Below, in pieces: positions 53,001-60,751 of a DNA stretch of 64,000 bases (its first letter is position 1; each line of letters starts with the position of its first letter). A program made the position numbers and the translations under genes. The stretch spans positions 6,502-70,501 of the forward strand of contig DEML01000021.1 in NCBI GenBank assembly GCA_002359185.1, read 5' to 3'. This stretch comes from Planctomycetaceae bacterium UBA2671 (lineage in GTDB: Bacteria; Planctomycetota; Planctomycetia; Planctomycetales; Planctomycetaceae). The notes beneath the pieces are model-generated. The model was not told the origin of the DNA and made no database searches. It worked only from the letters and a program-made list of their open reading frames with translations.

Positions 53001-53282
53001 ATCACTGCACAAATCCTGCAGGAATGGCAGGCCCAGGCTCGACTGGTCTGCTGTACTCCGGAATTGCGGGGACATGATGCTCAGATTCTCGTTGCCTGCG
53101 GCGTCGATGATGTCAGTAAACTCGCGCTTCAGCGACCTGAAGAATTACTGGAAATCGTGATTCCCTTCTCAAATTCAACTCAGGGAAAACGCATTCTTCG
53201 TTCCAGCAAACGACCTGACCTGCAGGAAGTGAAGAACTGGATCCAATGGTCACGTTCGTCTCGACAACTCGACGCGGCGTGA
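50007..53282 (+). CDS. Rad50/YhaN-like ATPase with two C-terminal DUF4332 helix-hairpin-helix modules
   Basis: 1091 residues. The N-terminal AAA_27-like half-head has Walker A YGTNGAGKSTTWN near 31. Long coiled coil at about 165-560 is interrupted by CPDCGKHHLDSC near 322, a zinc-hook-type C-x-x-C. The second half-head has signature LSCGTQQFISTMLRLSIA near 595, Walker B ALVLDDVLADHD near 622 and H-loop CHQH. Two DUF4332 (HhH-rich) modules follow at about 750-855 (LPQIGRKRVARLQ, ARLLCCTPGL) and 955-1075 (APSIGPKTARRLNRAGI, ARLVCCTPEL). Likely DNA-tethering or repair ATPase; no Mre11/SbcD nuclease is adjacent. Confidence 0.88.
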   Translation: MRLERISITRPGTEFHLNLADFRPGFNLVYGTNGAGKSTTWNFLRDSLFGEIDRRRANDVLNGQVELTENNTRAALNWSEPLAADYSELTISPETSRTKNQVHDTLKQYREPLFRNLYFSCMRDQSNLQNLIDAARRDGISLESQSLTTSDGKWTLKNQLCPQDFSQELFQEERRLQELTNELESLERKFHQEAQDTQSKIRQNEQELQHAQAAVVSCTEELTRLQTEIKLHEQASLRAQQENCDRTTSLYQNWSQSFSDYGQTRQQLERAQSVLADLQAEETRLRDLARQSKVPYLQDAEQELIDSLQQDVRHILNDSQPCPDCGKHHLDSCDARWQYLRQTIREHSAQLTSFSEEHCSAHCQCHTTEQLKENQNQQTSLKSWIDQLQSRHAKLKTMWQELQSLSECQTAEQFLCGCSKHEAAFQRLQEMAHTYLDSAGFKLFTQLLEQSSLVRSLQSSLDQLMRQQKELLQKKIATEQEYQRLLNVRESFKAFNLSTTFELRLSELRSQIRNCEIRIEDLKGRSRSLQTTAEVVTRLRELEQQGMISSVLTRTSVHLCEHSDAKWRAVRINSDNRKLEALSAEAIWHPWDQLSCGTQQFISTMLRLSIAREYRRRGISFALVLDDVLADHDYEQQQSALQILSRYAFEGQQVIYLTCHQHVANTSAALGAHVQQISKSGQPKFTVTSSRSTVAQPMICAGKKVQELTPKFKPIPSVTANTQSLKFQSGVPVLSEFASEDFSLMPGDSISRLPQIGRKRVARLQSLKIHTIDQLLSVRSGVGQFCKKVGISPSRLRRWQATARLLCCTPGLKPAEARLLALCDIRDADTLATIEEDALVRRLESLRTSNRKSARAYSNHRYGRSHVQLWKRAANRRRSYETIPRTVFSNGRTSAGIRSGRTRHISRTTNYYRQNTTRSAIQSQTPRPGSLVSRIEAAPTHEENRGLKFYLSRQSDIVDAPSIGPKTARRLNRAGIKTVNDFLIADVEKVATKLNVKHITAQILQEWQAQARLVCCTPELRGHDAQILVACGVDDVSKLALQRPEELLEIVIPFSNSTQGKRILRSSKRPDLQEVKNWIQWSRSSRQLDAA

Positions 53283-53308
53283 GAATTTAACATTAATAGA
53301 CATATTGG

Positions 53309-53414
53309 ATGGGTGGCTGGGGTCGAAGCGCAGCGAAGCCCCCAGAAAACTCGTCGAATTTCCCAAAACTCTAACGGCTGCGCCGCTACGAAAGAATCTT
53401 TCTGGGCCACCCAT
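53309..53414. repeat. REP-like repeat, diverged family B
   Basis: ATGGGTGGC(TGGGG) at 53309-53321 is inverted relative to GGGCCACCCAT at 53404-53414. The inner part (GAAGCCCCCAG) resembles the element at 57001-57082. Confidence 0.6.
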
Positions 53415-53487
53415 GAGGGGGCAACACCGATAGAACACACACTCGCTTGCGCTTCGTGCTTGTATTTTTTTTGTGACCTTATGAGAA

Positions 53488-53528
53488 AAACTCCTCTGCA
53501 GAATGCAATGCATTCCACAGGGGAGTTT
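53488..53528 (-). terminator. long terminator hairpin downstream of the lipoprotein gene
   Basis: AAACTCCTCTG (53488-53498) pairs with CAGGGGAGTTT (53518-53528), one wobble. An inner GAATGC/GCATTC stem has a 3-nt loop. On the minus strand it is followed by TTTTTC, so it probably ends the transcript of 53647-54159. Confidence 0.8.
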
Positions 53529-53646
53529 AATCTCGATAAGATTCCTGAATTGGGTCTTAAGCACGCTGAGAGGATCTGCGGTAAACTCAGTTTGCTCTTA
53601 AACATTCAAGTTTCTGATCGATGACCTCCAATTGTCTGCCTATTCC

Positions 53647-54159
53647 TTATGGGCTTGATGTTGGTTCTGCAGGTGGAGTCGCCTCTGTTGCAGGAGCCGT
53701 CATCAGATGAATTTCCTTTACGACAATAATCACACCATCCTGTTCGGTGGCATCGTTTTCAGTGACTAATTTGACTTTGTCACCTGGCTTCACGTCGACA
53801 ATCTGGCTTGGTTCTTCAGCATTCGCTTTGTGAACCAAAACATCGGCATCGACAGCAAATTTATCTTCTTGATCTTCACCATAATTCAGTGTGATGGTCG
53901 TAGGTGAAACCTCAATCACAGTCCCTTCGAAGGTTTCCTGTTGTGCGGTTGCATCAGGAAGATCATCCATTTCTTTCTTGTTATCAATCGTTTCCAACCG
54001 ATCAGCAGTTTTGTCTTGTATGACGCTACCAGCTTCCGGTACGGCAACACTCCCAGCTTCTCCCTCTGGAGCGGGAGTTTCGTTAACGACAGGTTGACAG
54101 CCTGCCAGCATTGCCGCAATTCCCATTGAGAGTATGATTTCAGGTGTTCTCTTAAGCAT
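53647..54159 (-). CDS. lipoprotein, function unknown
   Basis: 170 residues. GAGGAGAG precedes ATG 54159. The lipobox MLAG-Cys21 is followed by a Pro/Glu linker. A compact beta domain (about 78-150: TFEGTVIEVSPTTITLNYG...VKPGDKVKLVTEN) resembles an OB/SH3-like barrel. A Pro/Thr tail ends the protein. Envelope-located; no enzymatic motif. Confidence 0.8.
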   Translation of the reverse strand: MLKRTPEIILSMGIAAMLAGCQPVVNETPAPEGEAGSVAVPEAGSVIQDKTADRLETIDNKKEMDDLPDATAQQETFEGTVIEVSPTTITLNYGEDQEDKFAVDADVLVHKANAEEPSQIVDVKPGDKVKLVTENDATEQDGVIIVVKEIHLMTAPATEATPPAEPTSSP

Positions 54160-54359
54160 GATTTCTCTCCTCGCCTACCTCAGTCAAACATTTTTTCCAC
54201 GAAAATGCAATTGATTGAGATTTGTGTTAGTTGTAATCCAGATAAATAAGCAACTCAGGGGCCAAAACATGGTAAATTGGGTTCTCAAAGACATATTTTA
54301 TTGCTGTGAGTAGCCTCGGAAACTGCTGCATCAGTGAGTTTGATTAGGAAGCGATGTTC

Positions 54360-55127
54360 ATGGCTGAGTCCTTACTGCTTGCCGTCACAAGGATTACGAC
54401 GATGAAGGGGGATAAGGTTCTCTCTGAAGCGACGGGATTTTATTTCACGCGTGATGGCATTGTATTTCTGATTACTAACAAGCATGTTGTGAGAGATGAG
54501 CCGACCAGCCATCATCCCGATCGCTTGCTGATCGATCTGCATCCCGATAAAGACAATCTGGCTAAGCTTTCTCAATTTACAGTGCCCTTGTATCGAGAAG
54601 GACAGAAGTTGTGGAAGGAAGCAGCGGACAGAACTTCGGAAGTCGATATTGTGGCTATTCAGATCGATGTGTCCAAGTTTCCTGAAAATAGTGCGTATGC
54701 CTGTTTCGAAATGGAGCATATCTCCGAAAATCTGAATCATGTCGAAATTGGAGCCTCTCTGCTGATCCCAGGTTTTCCTCTGGGGTTTCATGATGAACTG
54801 CACCATTTGCCAGTCGCACGGCACGCGATCGTCGCTTCTTCGTTTGGGTTGCGATTTAAGGGGATGGGTTATTTTCTATCGGATGGACGCACGCACCGTG
54901 GTTGCAGCGGAGCTCCTGTCGTAACCCACATGCCCGGTGAGCCTAAGCACAAGCTCCCCTGGAGATTGTTGGGGGTTCACTCCTCGCGATTTGATGTCCG
55001 ACGTGATATTCGAGCCGATGAAGCCCTCGGCCTGAATTCGGCCTGGTATTCCGACATCATTTTAAAAATGACGGAACCCGATAAAACTGACTCTGCAGGC
55101 AAGAATTCGGATTCTGGGGGCGGATGA
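54360..55127 (+). CDS. trypsin-like serine protease
   Basis: 255 residues from ATG 54360 (AGGAAG 8 nt upstream; ATG 54354 is too close to that site). Chymotrypsin-fold triad: His42 in ITNKHVV, Asp96 in SEVDIVAI, nucleophile Ser183 in RGCSGAPVV. GFYFTRDGIVFLITNKH and PGFPLGFHD are recognisable. There is no signal peptide and no PDZ domain, so it may be cytoplasmic. Acidic tail at the end. Confidence 0.88.
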   Translation: MAESLLLAVTRITTMKGDKVLSEATGFYFTRDGIVFLITNKHVVRDEPTSHHPDRLLIDLHPDKDNLAKLSQFTVPLYREGQKLWKEAADRTSEVDIVAIQIDVSKFPENSAYACFEMEHISENLNHVEIGASLLIPGFPLGFHDELHHLPVARHAIVASSFGLRFKGMGYFLSDGRTHRGCSGAPVVTHMPGEPKHKLPWRLLGVHSSRFDVRRDIRADEALGLNSAWYSDIILKMTEPDKTDSAGKNSDSGGG

Positions 55128-55200
55128 TCGTCAAACTCTCGAATAGGGAGTGATTTTCGATTTGTCAGCGAAGTCAGAAGGTGTCTGTTTTACATTTAAA

Positions 55201-56076
55201 ATGTTTAATTATGAGAGTATGAAAATCGGGTCCTTATTATCTCGACTGCTATTATTCGCAAACGGCCTCAGCCTGGATGCTCCTTTAGTCGCGGTGGCCT
55301 GGCAGGAAATCGCCGCTCATCAACTGAATGGTCCGCTGCAGAATTACGAACGACTCTTATTATTTATGGCAACATGGCTCGTGTATGCTGGCGATCGTCT
55401 ATTGGATAGCCGTGGTGTTTTGACATCCGTAGTCGATATTCCCCGTCATCAGTTTGTGGCACGAAACTTCTGGCCACTATTGTGTCTGTGGATCGTTCTT
55501 CTCATGACAACAGCGGTCATGACATGGCTATGTTTGAATCCCTCTGCAATTCTGATTGCCGTTTTCATTCTTGGACTACTGGGCGGCTACTTTGCTCTTT
55601 GCTTATGGCTGCCGATTGCTCGGTGGGTCATTCCTCGAGAAGTGATTGTCAGTCTGTTCTTTATTGTTGCAGTACTATTCTTTCCTTTGTTAGAGGCTAG
55701 TCCTCCAATCAATCAGGAACTGGCATTCACTTTAATTCGTTTCTCTATTCCCTCTGGTGGCTTGATTCTGCTGAATTGCCTCGGCATCGCCAGTTGGGAA
55801 GCGGAGATGGATCGCCAAGCCGGGGAGTCAACTCTGGCGACACGATTTCCGTTTGTCGTCAAATTCTTCCCGGGCATTGCCATCGCTACTGGAATTGTCT
55901 TTTTACTGATCGATCGATTGCTGGTTCATGAATGGAACATCTTTGGCGGCTCAGTCTGCACTGCTGCGATCATGATAGGACTGCTGGATTCCGCATGGAT
56001 TCCTCAGGACCTTAAACCGATTCTCGCTGATGCCATGCTGATTGTGCCCTTTGCGATTCAAGCCATAGTGTTATGA
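55201..56076 (+). CDS. polytopic membrane protein, UbiA-like
   Basis: 291 residues from ATG 55201; GTG 55150 and ATG 55219 are alternatives and none has a good ribosome site. At least seven hydrophobic segments. VYAGDRLLDSRG (about residues 60-72) resembles the Asp-rich first motif of UbiA-type prenyltransferases, but the second motif is only weakly seen in NCLGIASWEAEMDRQAGES. The stop is 2 nt from the stop of convergent dapF. Confidence 0.6.
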   Translation: MFNYESMKIGSLLSRLLLFANGLSLDAPLVAVAWQEIAAHQLNGPLQNYERLLLFMATWLVYAGDRLLDSRGVLTSVVDIPRHQFVARNFWPLLCLWIVLLMTTAVMTWLCLNPSAILIAVFILGLLGGYFALCLWLPIARWVIPREVIVSLFFIVAVLFFPLLEASPPINQELAFTLIRFSIPSGGLILLNCLGIASWEAEMDRQAGESTLATRFPFVVKFFPGIAIATGIVFLLIDRLLVHEWNIFGGSVCTAAIMIGLLDSAWIPQDLKPILADAMLIVPFAIQAIVL

Positions 56077-56078
56077 GT

Positions 56079-56915
56079 TTATTGGTTCCACTCGCCGGAA
56101 AAGACTTCGGTTGCAGGGCCGGTCATGAAGACTTCGTTGGTCTCTTCCGACCACTCCAGTTCGAGGTCTCCCCCCAGTAGATGGCCGGTGACATTACGAT
56201 TCATCTTACCGGTCAGCACACCTGCCACGGCTACGGCACTCGCGCCGGTGCCACAAGCCATTGTTTCGCCAGATCCCCGTTCCCAGACGCGCATATTGAA
56301 TTCGTCTGGTGAAATCACCTGAATGAACTCGGCATTGATCTTTCTGGGGAAGACTTCGTGCTTTTCGATTTTAGGGCCGATTTTAAGCACGAGATCGTCG
56401 TTCAATTCTTCGACGAACGTCACGCAGTGAGGGTTGCCCATTGAAACGCACGTCACCTGTAACTCGATTCCCCCGACGGTAAGCGTTGCATTGACGGGAG
56501 GATCGCCTGTCAGCAGGGTCGGGATTTTTGCAGATTCCAGAATCGGTTCGCCCATATTCACGCGGACGCGATCAACTGTGCCGTTCTCAGGAAAAAGTTC
56601 CAGATGCAGCAGGCCAGCTCCGGACTGAATCTGCAACTTGTCTTTCCTGGCGATGCCATGATCGTAGAGATATTTGGCAACGCAACGGATCGCATTCCCA
56701 CACATCTCTGCCTCGCTGCCATCGAGATTGAACATCCGCATGCGGGCATCGGCATTCTCGACAGGCTCGATGAGCACAAGGCCATCTCCACCGATCCCCT
56801 TGTGTCGATCACTGACGGCTCGCGCGAGTGCCGGGGCTTCCGTGGGAAGCGTTTCTTCAAACAGATTGACATACACGTAGTCGTTCCCGGCTCCGTGCAT
56901 TTTCGTAAACTTCAT
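56079..56915 (-). CDS. dapF: diaminopimelate epimerase
   Basis: 278 residues. The two catalytic Cys residues are Cys72 (EMCGNAIRC) and Cys221 (MACGTGAS). The N-terminal FTKMHGAGNDYVYVN and central MGNPHCVTFVEE motifs are standard. Converts LL- to meso-diaminopimelate for lysine and, where present, peptidoglycan. Stands alone, head-to-head with neither dapB nor lysA. Confidence 0.97.
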   Translation of the reverse strand: MKFTKMHGAGNDYVYVNLFEETLPTEAPALARAVSDRHKGIGGDGLVLIEPVENADARMRMFNLDGSEAEMCGNAIRCVAKYLYDHGIARKDKLQIQSGAGLLHLELFPENGTVDRVRVNMGEPILESAKIPTLLTGDPPVNATLTVGGIELQVTCVSMGNPHCVTFVEELNDDLVLKIGPKIEKHEVFPRKINAEFIQVISPDEFNMRVWERGSGETMACGTGASAVAVAGVLTGKMNRNVTGHLLGGDLELEWSEETNEVFMTGPATEVFSGEWNQ

Positions 56916-57000
56916 TGTGGGTTCCGTGAATTGATATTGTTAATCAAATGTAGTGGTTAGCCGTCCCCTCGCTCACGCTTCGGGTTAATATGGTTTCATC

Positions 57001-57082
57001 GGGTGGCGGGGGCGCTCTCGGAGAGAAGCCCCCGAGATTATTAATCGGGGGCTTCCGCTTACGCGGGGCGCCCCCGCCACCC
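57001..57082. repeat. REP-like repeat, family B, complete element
   Basis: GGGTGGCGGGGGCGCTCTCG at 57001 and its inverse GGGGCGCCCCCGCCACCC ending at 57082. Inner arms GAAGCCCCCGAG and CGGGGGCTTC flank an AT-rich loop. The whole 82 nt can fold into one long stem. Copies occur at 36844-36880 and 63974-64000. Confidence 0.9.
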
Positions 57083-57088
57083 ATGGTT

Positions 57089-58216
57089 TTACTTCTTCTC
57101 GATGAATACAACACACATGGGACGACTCACTTCCAGGATGTTGTCTGTCGGTTCGAGCTTTCCTGTTTTTTGATTCACTCGAAAGGAGACAATGTTATCC
57201 GAGTTCATGTTGGCTGCCAGATAGATGGAACCGGATGGATCCATACCGACGAAGCGGGGATGGTCGCCTTGAGTCGGTTCGTGTTCGATCAGTGTCAGCT
57301 TGTTAGTTTTTTTATCGATTGAAAAAACAGCAGTGCTGTTGTGGCCTCGATTAGAGCCGTAGACAAAATTACCAGAAGGATGCACGACGATTTCGGCTGT
57401 GGTGTTGTTTTTCCCGTCATAATCTTTCGGCAAGGTCTGTACAGTCTGAACTTCGGTCAGTTCACCTGATTTCGCATTCCAAGACAGGACACTGATCGTC
57501 GAATCGAGTTCATTGATCGAATAAACAATGTCTTTGTTTGGATGGAAAGTGACGTGTCGGGGGCCGGCTCCGGGAGCGGCTTTCCAGTAGGAATGTTCTT
57601 TGATCCCCGCGTTTTTATCGACGGCAAAGACTTCAACATGATCATTCCCCAGATCAGCCACGAGCAGATATTTGCAATTGTGACTGAAGGCAACGCCGTG
57701 CGGATGCGGCTTGGTTTGTCGTTTAGGATCGACGCTGCTTCCCTGATGTTTAATCTGAGAAACTTGAGGTTGAAGTTCACCAGCCTGATTCAATCGAATG
57801 GCGGTTGTCCCCTCTCCGCCGTAATGACAAACCGCGAGAGCTTTTCCCTGAGGAGAGACTTCGATGTGAGTGGTACCGCTATCGTGTGTGGAAACGAGTC
57901 CGCTCGGTTCGAGGGAGCCGGTTTTTCGATTGATCTGATAAGCCCGCACTCCTCCGTTTGGAATTCCTTTGCCTCCTTTTTCAGAAGTGGCGGCATATAG
58001 AATGGGGAGAGTTGGATGGGCATCCATGAAACCCGTCTGGACATCGTCTGCGGCAACTTCGAGCTCACCAAACTTGCCGGTTTCCAGATCGAGCGAAGCC
58101 CGATAAATAACAGGTGGCTTGGCCGGGCTTGCAATGTAAATCCATTGTTCGGCTGCTGGGAGTGAACTGGTTAACAAGGTGATCAGTGCAAACGCTGCAG
58201 AGGAGATCAGTTTCAT
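57089..58216 (-). CDS. secreted lactonase-family beta-propeller (6-phosphogluconolactonase-like)
   Basis: 375 residues with signal peptide to about residue 22. Seven-bladed propeller with blade motifs YIASPAKPPVIYRASLD, HPTLPILYAATS, VSPQGKALAVCHYGGEG, KPHPHGVAFSHNCKYLLVADLGND, PGAGPRHVTFHP and HPRFVGMDPSGSIYLAANMNSDNI. This matches the Pgl/YbhE-like lactonase family. The true substrate of exported members is unknown. Confidence 0.9.
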   Translation of the reverse strand: MKLISSAAFALITLLTSSLPAAEQWIYIASPAKPPVIYRASLDLETGKFGELEVAADDVQTGFMDAHPTLPILYAATSEKGGKGIPNGGVRAYQINRKTGSLEPSGLVSTHDSGTTHIEVSPQGKALAVCHYGGEGTTAIRLNQAGELQPQVSQIKHQGSSVDPKRQTKPHPHGVAFSHNCKYLLVADLGNDHVEVFAVDKNAGIKEHSYWKAAPGAGPRHVTFHPNKDIVYSINELDSTISVLSWNAKSGELTEVQTVQTLPKDYDGKNNTTAEIVVHPSGNFVYGSNRGHNSTAVFSIDKKTNKLTLIEHEPTQGDHPRFVGMDPSGSIYLAANMNSDNIVSFRVNQKTGKLEPTDNILEVSRPMCVVFIEKK

Positions 58217-58314
58217 GGGAGTCCCTTTATTGAGTAGGGTCCGCTGTGCGGACCAGTGTCAGTGCAGATTGATCACGAATCTTATGAGCTATTAATTCAG
58301 TCTACATAAATCTC

Positions 58315-58461
58315 CCCTCTCCCTCTGGGAGAGGGTTAGGGTGAAGGAAAACGACGTTAACTTAATAAAGAACGTCGATGAACTCCCCTCATCCGGCCGT
58401 TGGCCACCTTCTCCCCAAGGAGAAGGAAAGAAAACCGCTCCCCAAGGAGAAGGAAAGAAAA
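58315..58461. repeat. repeat cluster: CCCTCTCCC hairpin, family E palindrome and 27-bp tandem repeat
   Basis: CCCTCTCCC-TCT-GGGAGAGGG at 58315-58335 is a perfect hairpin. CTTCTCCCCAAGGAGAAGG (about 58410-58427) is a palindrome. CTCCCCAAGGAGAAGGAAAG and the next seven bases (58411-58437) are repeated at 58438-58461, the second copy ending three bases earlier. Confidence 0.8.
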
Positions 58462-58498
58462 ATTCATCAGTTCAGCATACCCGAGTCTTCGCCTCGGC

Positions 58499-59317
58499 TC
58501 AATTCTCGCGGAGTTCCTGGGATCGTTTTGTGGCTGCGACAACTGCTTCGATGGCAGCAGAGCGGAAGCCGTTGCGTTCCAGTGCGGCTAGTCCGGCAAT
58601 GGTTGTGCCTCCCGGACTGGTGACGGCATCTTTCAGTTCGCCGGGATGCTGTCCCGTTTCGAGCACCATCTTTGCGGCTCCTAAAACGGTTTGAGCTGCG
58701 AGTTTTGTCGCTGTCGCTCGTGGTAATCCGGCGAACACACCGCCATCGCTGAGGGCTTCAATAAACTGGAAGACGTAAGCCGGCCCGGAACCGGAAAGCC
58801 CCGTGACGGCATCGAGAAGTTTTTCCGGAACCTGTTCGCAGGAGCCGACCGATTGCATCAACTGCATGACAAGTTGAGTCGTTTCCTCAGAAACACCTTC
58901 CGCAGTCGCCAGACCAGCCGCTCCTTCACCGACCAGACAAGGCGTGTTGGGCATAATGCGAATCAGATTTTCGTTTTCATTAAGGTAGCCGGAAAGTTGC
59001 CACAATGTAACCCCCGCAGCGATGGAGATAATTGTCTGTTCCGGTTTGAGCAGGGGAGCAATCGTTTCTGCCAGTTCAGGAAGATGCTGTGGTTTGACGG
59101 CCAAAAAAATCAGCTGTGATTTCTGAATTAATTCCGTGAGCGAAGTGACTGAATTTGCTTGCGTTTTCTCAGAGAATCTCAGCCGAGCGGCTTCAAGATG
59201 ATCGTAAGCAAAAATCTGCTCGGCAGAGACGGCATTACTGGAAATAAATCCTCCCGCCAAAGCGGTCGCCATCTGACCGGCTCCGAGGAATCCGATTGTT
59301 TTTGTTGTAATTGACAT
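58499..59317 (-). CDS. proC: pyrroline-5-carboxylate reductase
   Basis: 272 residues. NAD(P)-binding GFLGAGQMATAL near 9, the conserved VKPQ and MPNTPCLVGEG, and the dimer/active-site motif DAVTGLSGSGPAYVFQFIEALSDGGV and TSPGGTTIAGL. Last step of proline synthesis. Neighbours are unrelated. Confidence 0.96.
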   Translation of the reverse strand: MSITTKTIGFLGAGQMATALAGGFISSNAVSAEQIFAYDHLEAARLRFSEKTQANSVTSLTELIQKSQLIFLAVKPQHLPELAETIAPLLKPEQTIISIAAGVTLWQLSGYLNENENLIRIMPNTPCLVGEGAAGLATAEGVSEETTQLVMQLMQSVGSCEQVPEKLLDAVTGLSGSGPAYVFQFIEALSDGGVFAGLPRATATKLAAQTVLGAAKMVLETGQHPGELKDAVTSPGGTTIAGLAALERNGFRSAAIEAVVAATKRSQELREN

Positions 59318-59411
59318 AGAACTGTTTTCTAGACATTGTCGATGTGTTGATGATCAGATTCTATTATGGCGAATGAGTTTGGCAATGTCTTGTGAAAGCG
59401 ATCTTTGATGG

Positions 59412-60041
59412 TTAGGCTTGCTCTTTCGCCTCAATTGCATCCTCAGCAAAATGTGGCAGCCGCCAGTCCCAGCGGAGAGCGACTAATCGAAGCAGAACCA
59501 TTGCGGCAATTGCGATCGGAATGGAATAATTCTCTGGAAGAGAGCAGGCATCGAGCAGGAACATCAGCCAGCAGCCCAGGAATGAGCAGGTGGCGTATAA
59601 AGGAGCAGAGCGAAAGAGGCTCGGTACGCGATTGCAGATCACATCGGCAATCACGCCTCCAAAGGTTCCCGTTACGACACCCAGCATGGATGCAATAAAG
59701 AGTGAGGTTCCCGCTTCCTGAGCGGCCAGAGCCCCGGCAATACTGAAGAAGCCGAGCCCGAGAGCATCGGGCAAATTCAGCCAGCGTTCGGCTTTTTCCG
59801 GGAGCACTGGAATGAGAGAAGTGACAATCGCGAGAACGAATACAATTACGGCATAGTGATCATTCGCAATCCAGAACAGCGGATGCCGATCCAGAAACAG
59901 ATCGCGCAAGGTTCCTCCGCCAAAGGCGACCATAAAAGCCAGACTGAACACGCCGACCAGATCCATTCCATGCCGACGCGCGAGCAGCACTCCATAAATG
60001 GCGCTGGAAACGACGGCAATCAGTTCAATCAGCTGATACAT
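59412..60041 (-). CDS. TRIC-type (UPF0126) cation channel protein
   Basis: 209 residues with about seven transmembrane segments in two repeats. Family motif FGGGTLRDLFL in the first repeat and TGTFGGVIADVICNRVP in the second. These UPF0126 domains make homotrimeric cation channels in characterised members. Conducted ion not known here. Confidence 0.9.
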   Translation of the reverse strand: MYQLIELIAVVSSAIYGVLLARRHGMDLVGVFSLAFMVAFGGGTLRDLFLDRHPLFWIANDHYAVIVFVLAIVTSLIPVLPEKAERWLNLPDALGLGFFSIAGALAAQEAGTSLFIASMLGVVTGTFGGVIADVICNRVPSLFRSAPLYATCSFLGCWLMFLLDACSLPENYSIPIAIAAMVLLRLVALRWDWRLPHFAEDAIEAKEQA

Positions 60042-60142
60042 GGGCGCATTTCGAGTTTACAGAGTGACTGTCAGCAGAATAACCTAGCGATTATTGGACA
60101 GGATAAGCAACTTACTGGTTCAGAGATTGGCCATTACTCATC

Positions 60143-60601
60143 ATGATTCAACATTATGCCGGGCAATCCAACGAAATTGCCGAGTTGTTCTACAGATCGA
60201 TTCATGAAATTGCCTGCTCAGCTTATACAAAAGATCAATTCAATGCCTGGGCTCCATTTCCGATCGATTACGAACGCTGGAAATATCGTTGCGAACTGAA
60301 GCGGCCGTTTTTGTATGTCATCGAGAAGCAGATTGCCGGGTTTATTGAACTCGATCCCGATGGTCACATCGACTGCCACTACGTCCATCCCAATTTTACC
60401 CGCCGTGGTGTGGCGACGGCTCTGTTAAATCACGTAATAGAAATCGCCCGGCATCTGGAATTCGAACGACTGTTCGTCGAAGCGAGCCATGTCATCCGCC
60501 CGCTTTATGAAAAGCAGGGTTTCGTGGTCGTCAGAGGTAATCAGGTGGAACGAAATGGCGTGGTGTTGGAGAACTGGATTATGGAGTTGAAGAAATTTTG
60601 A
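60143..60601 (+). CDS. GNAT-family N-acetyltransferase
   Basis: 152 residues. Acetyl-CoA motif A region VHPNFTRRGVATALLNHVIEIA near 88 (R-R-G-V-A pyrophosphate loop), preceded by beta4 IAGFIELDPDGHIDCHYV and followed by YEKQGFVVVRG. Substrate unknown. Confidence 0.92.
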   Translation: MIQHYAGQSNEIAELFYRSIHEIACSAYTKDQFNAWAPFPIDYERWKYRCELKRPFLYVIEKQIAGFIELDPDGHIDCHYVHPNFTRRGVATALLNHVIEIARHLEFERLFVEASHVIRPLYEKQGFVVVRGNQVERNGVVLENWIMELKKF

Positions 60602-60751
60602 CCAGTTCTTCGAGATTAGTTTGTTCTGAAACTTATCGACATGTGATAGGATTTTTTAAACAAATTCACGCCCCTGCTCTGTCTTACAATGACTGCTGAT
60701 CTCCTTGAGATCGACTCGGATCGTTCACCTCGCGCTTGTTGGGTTCCCAAT

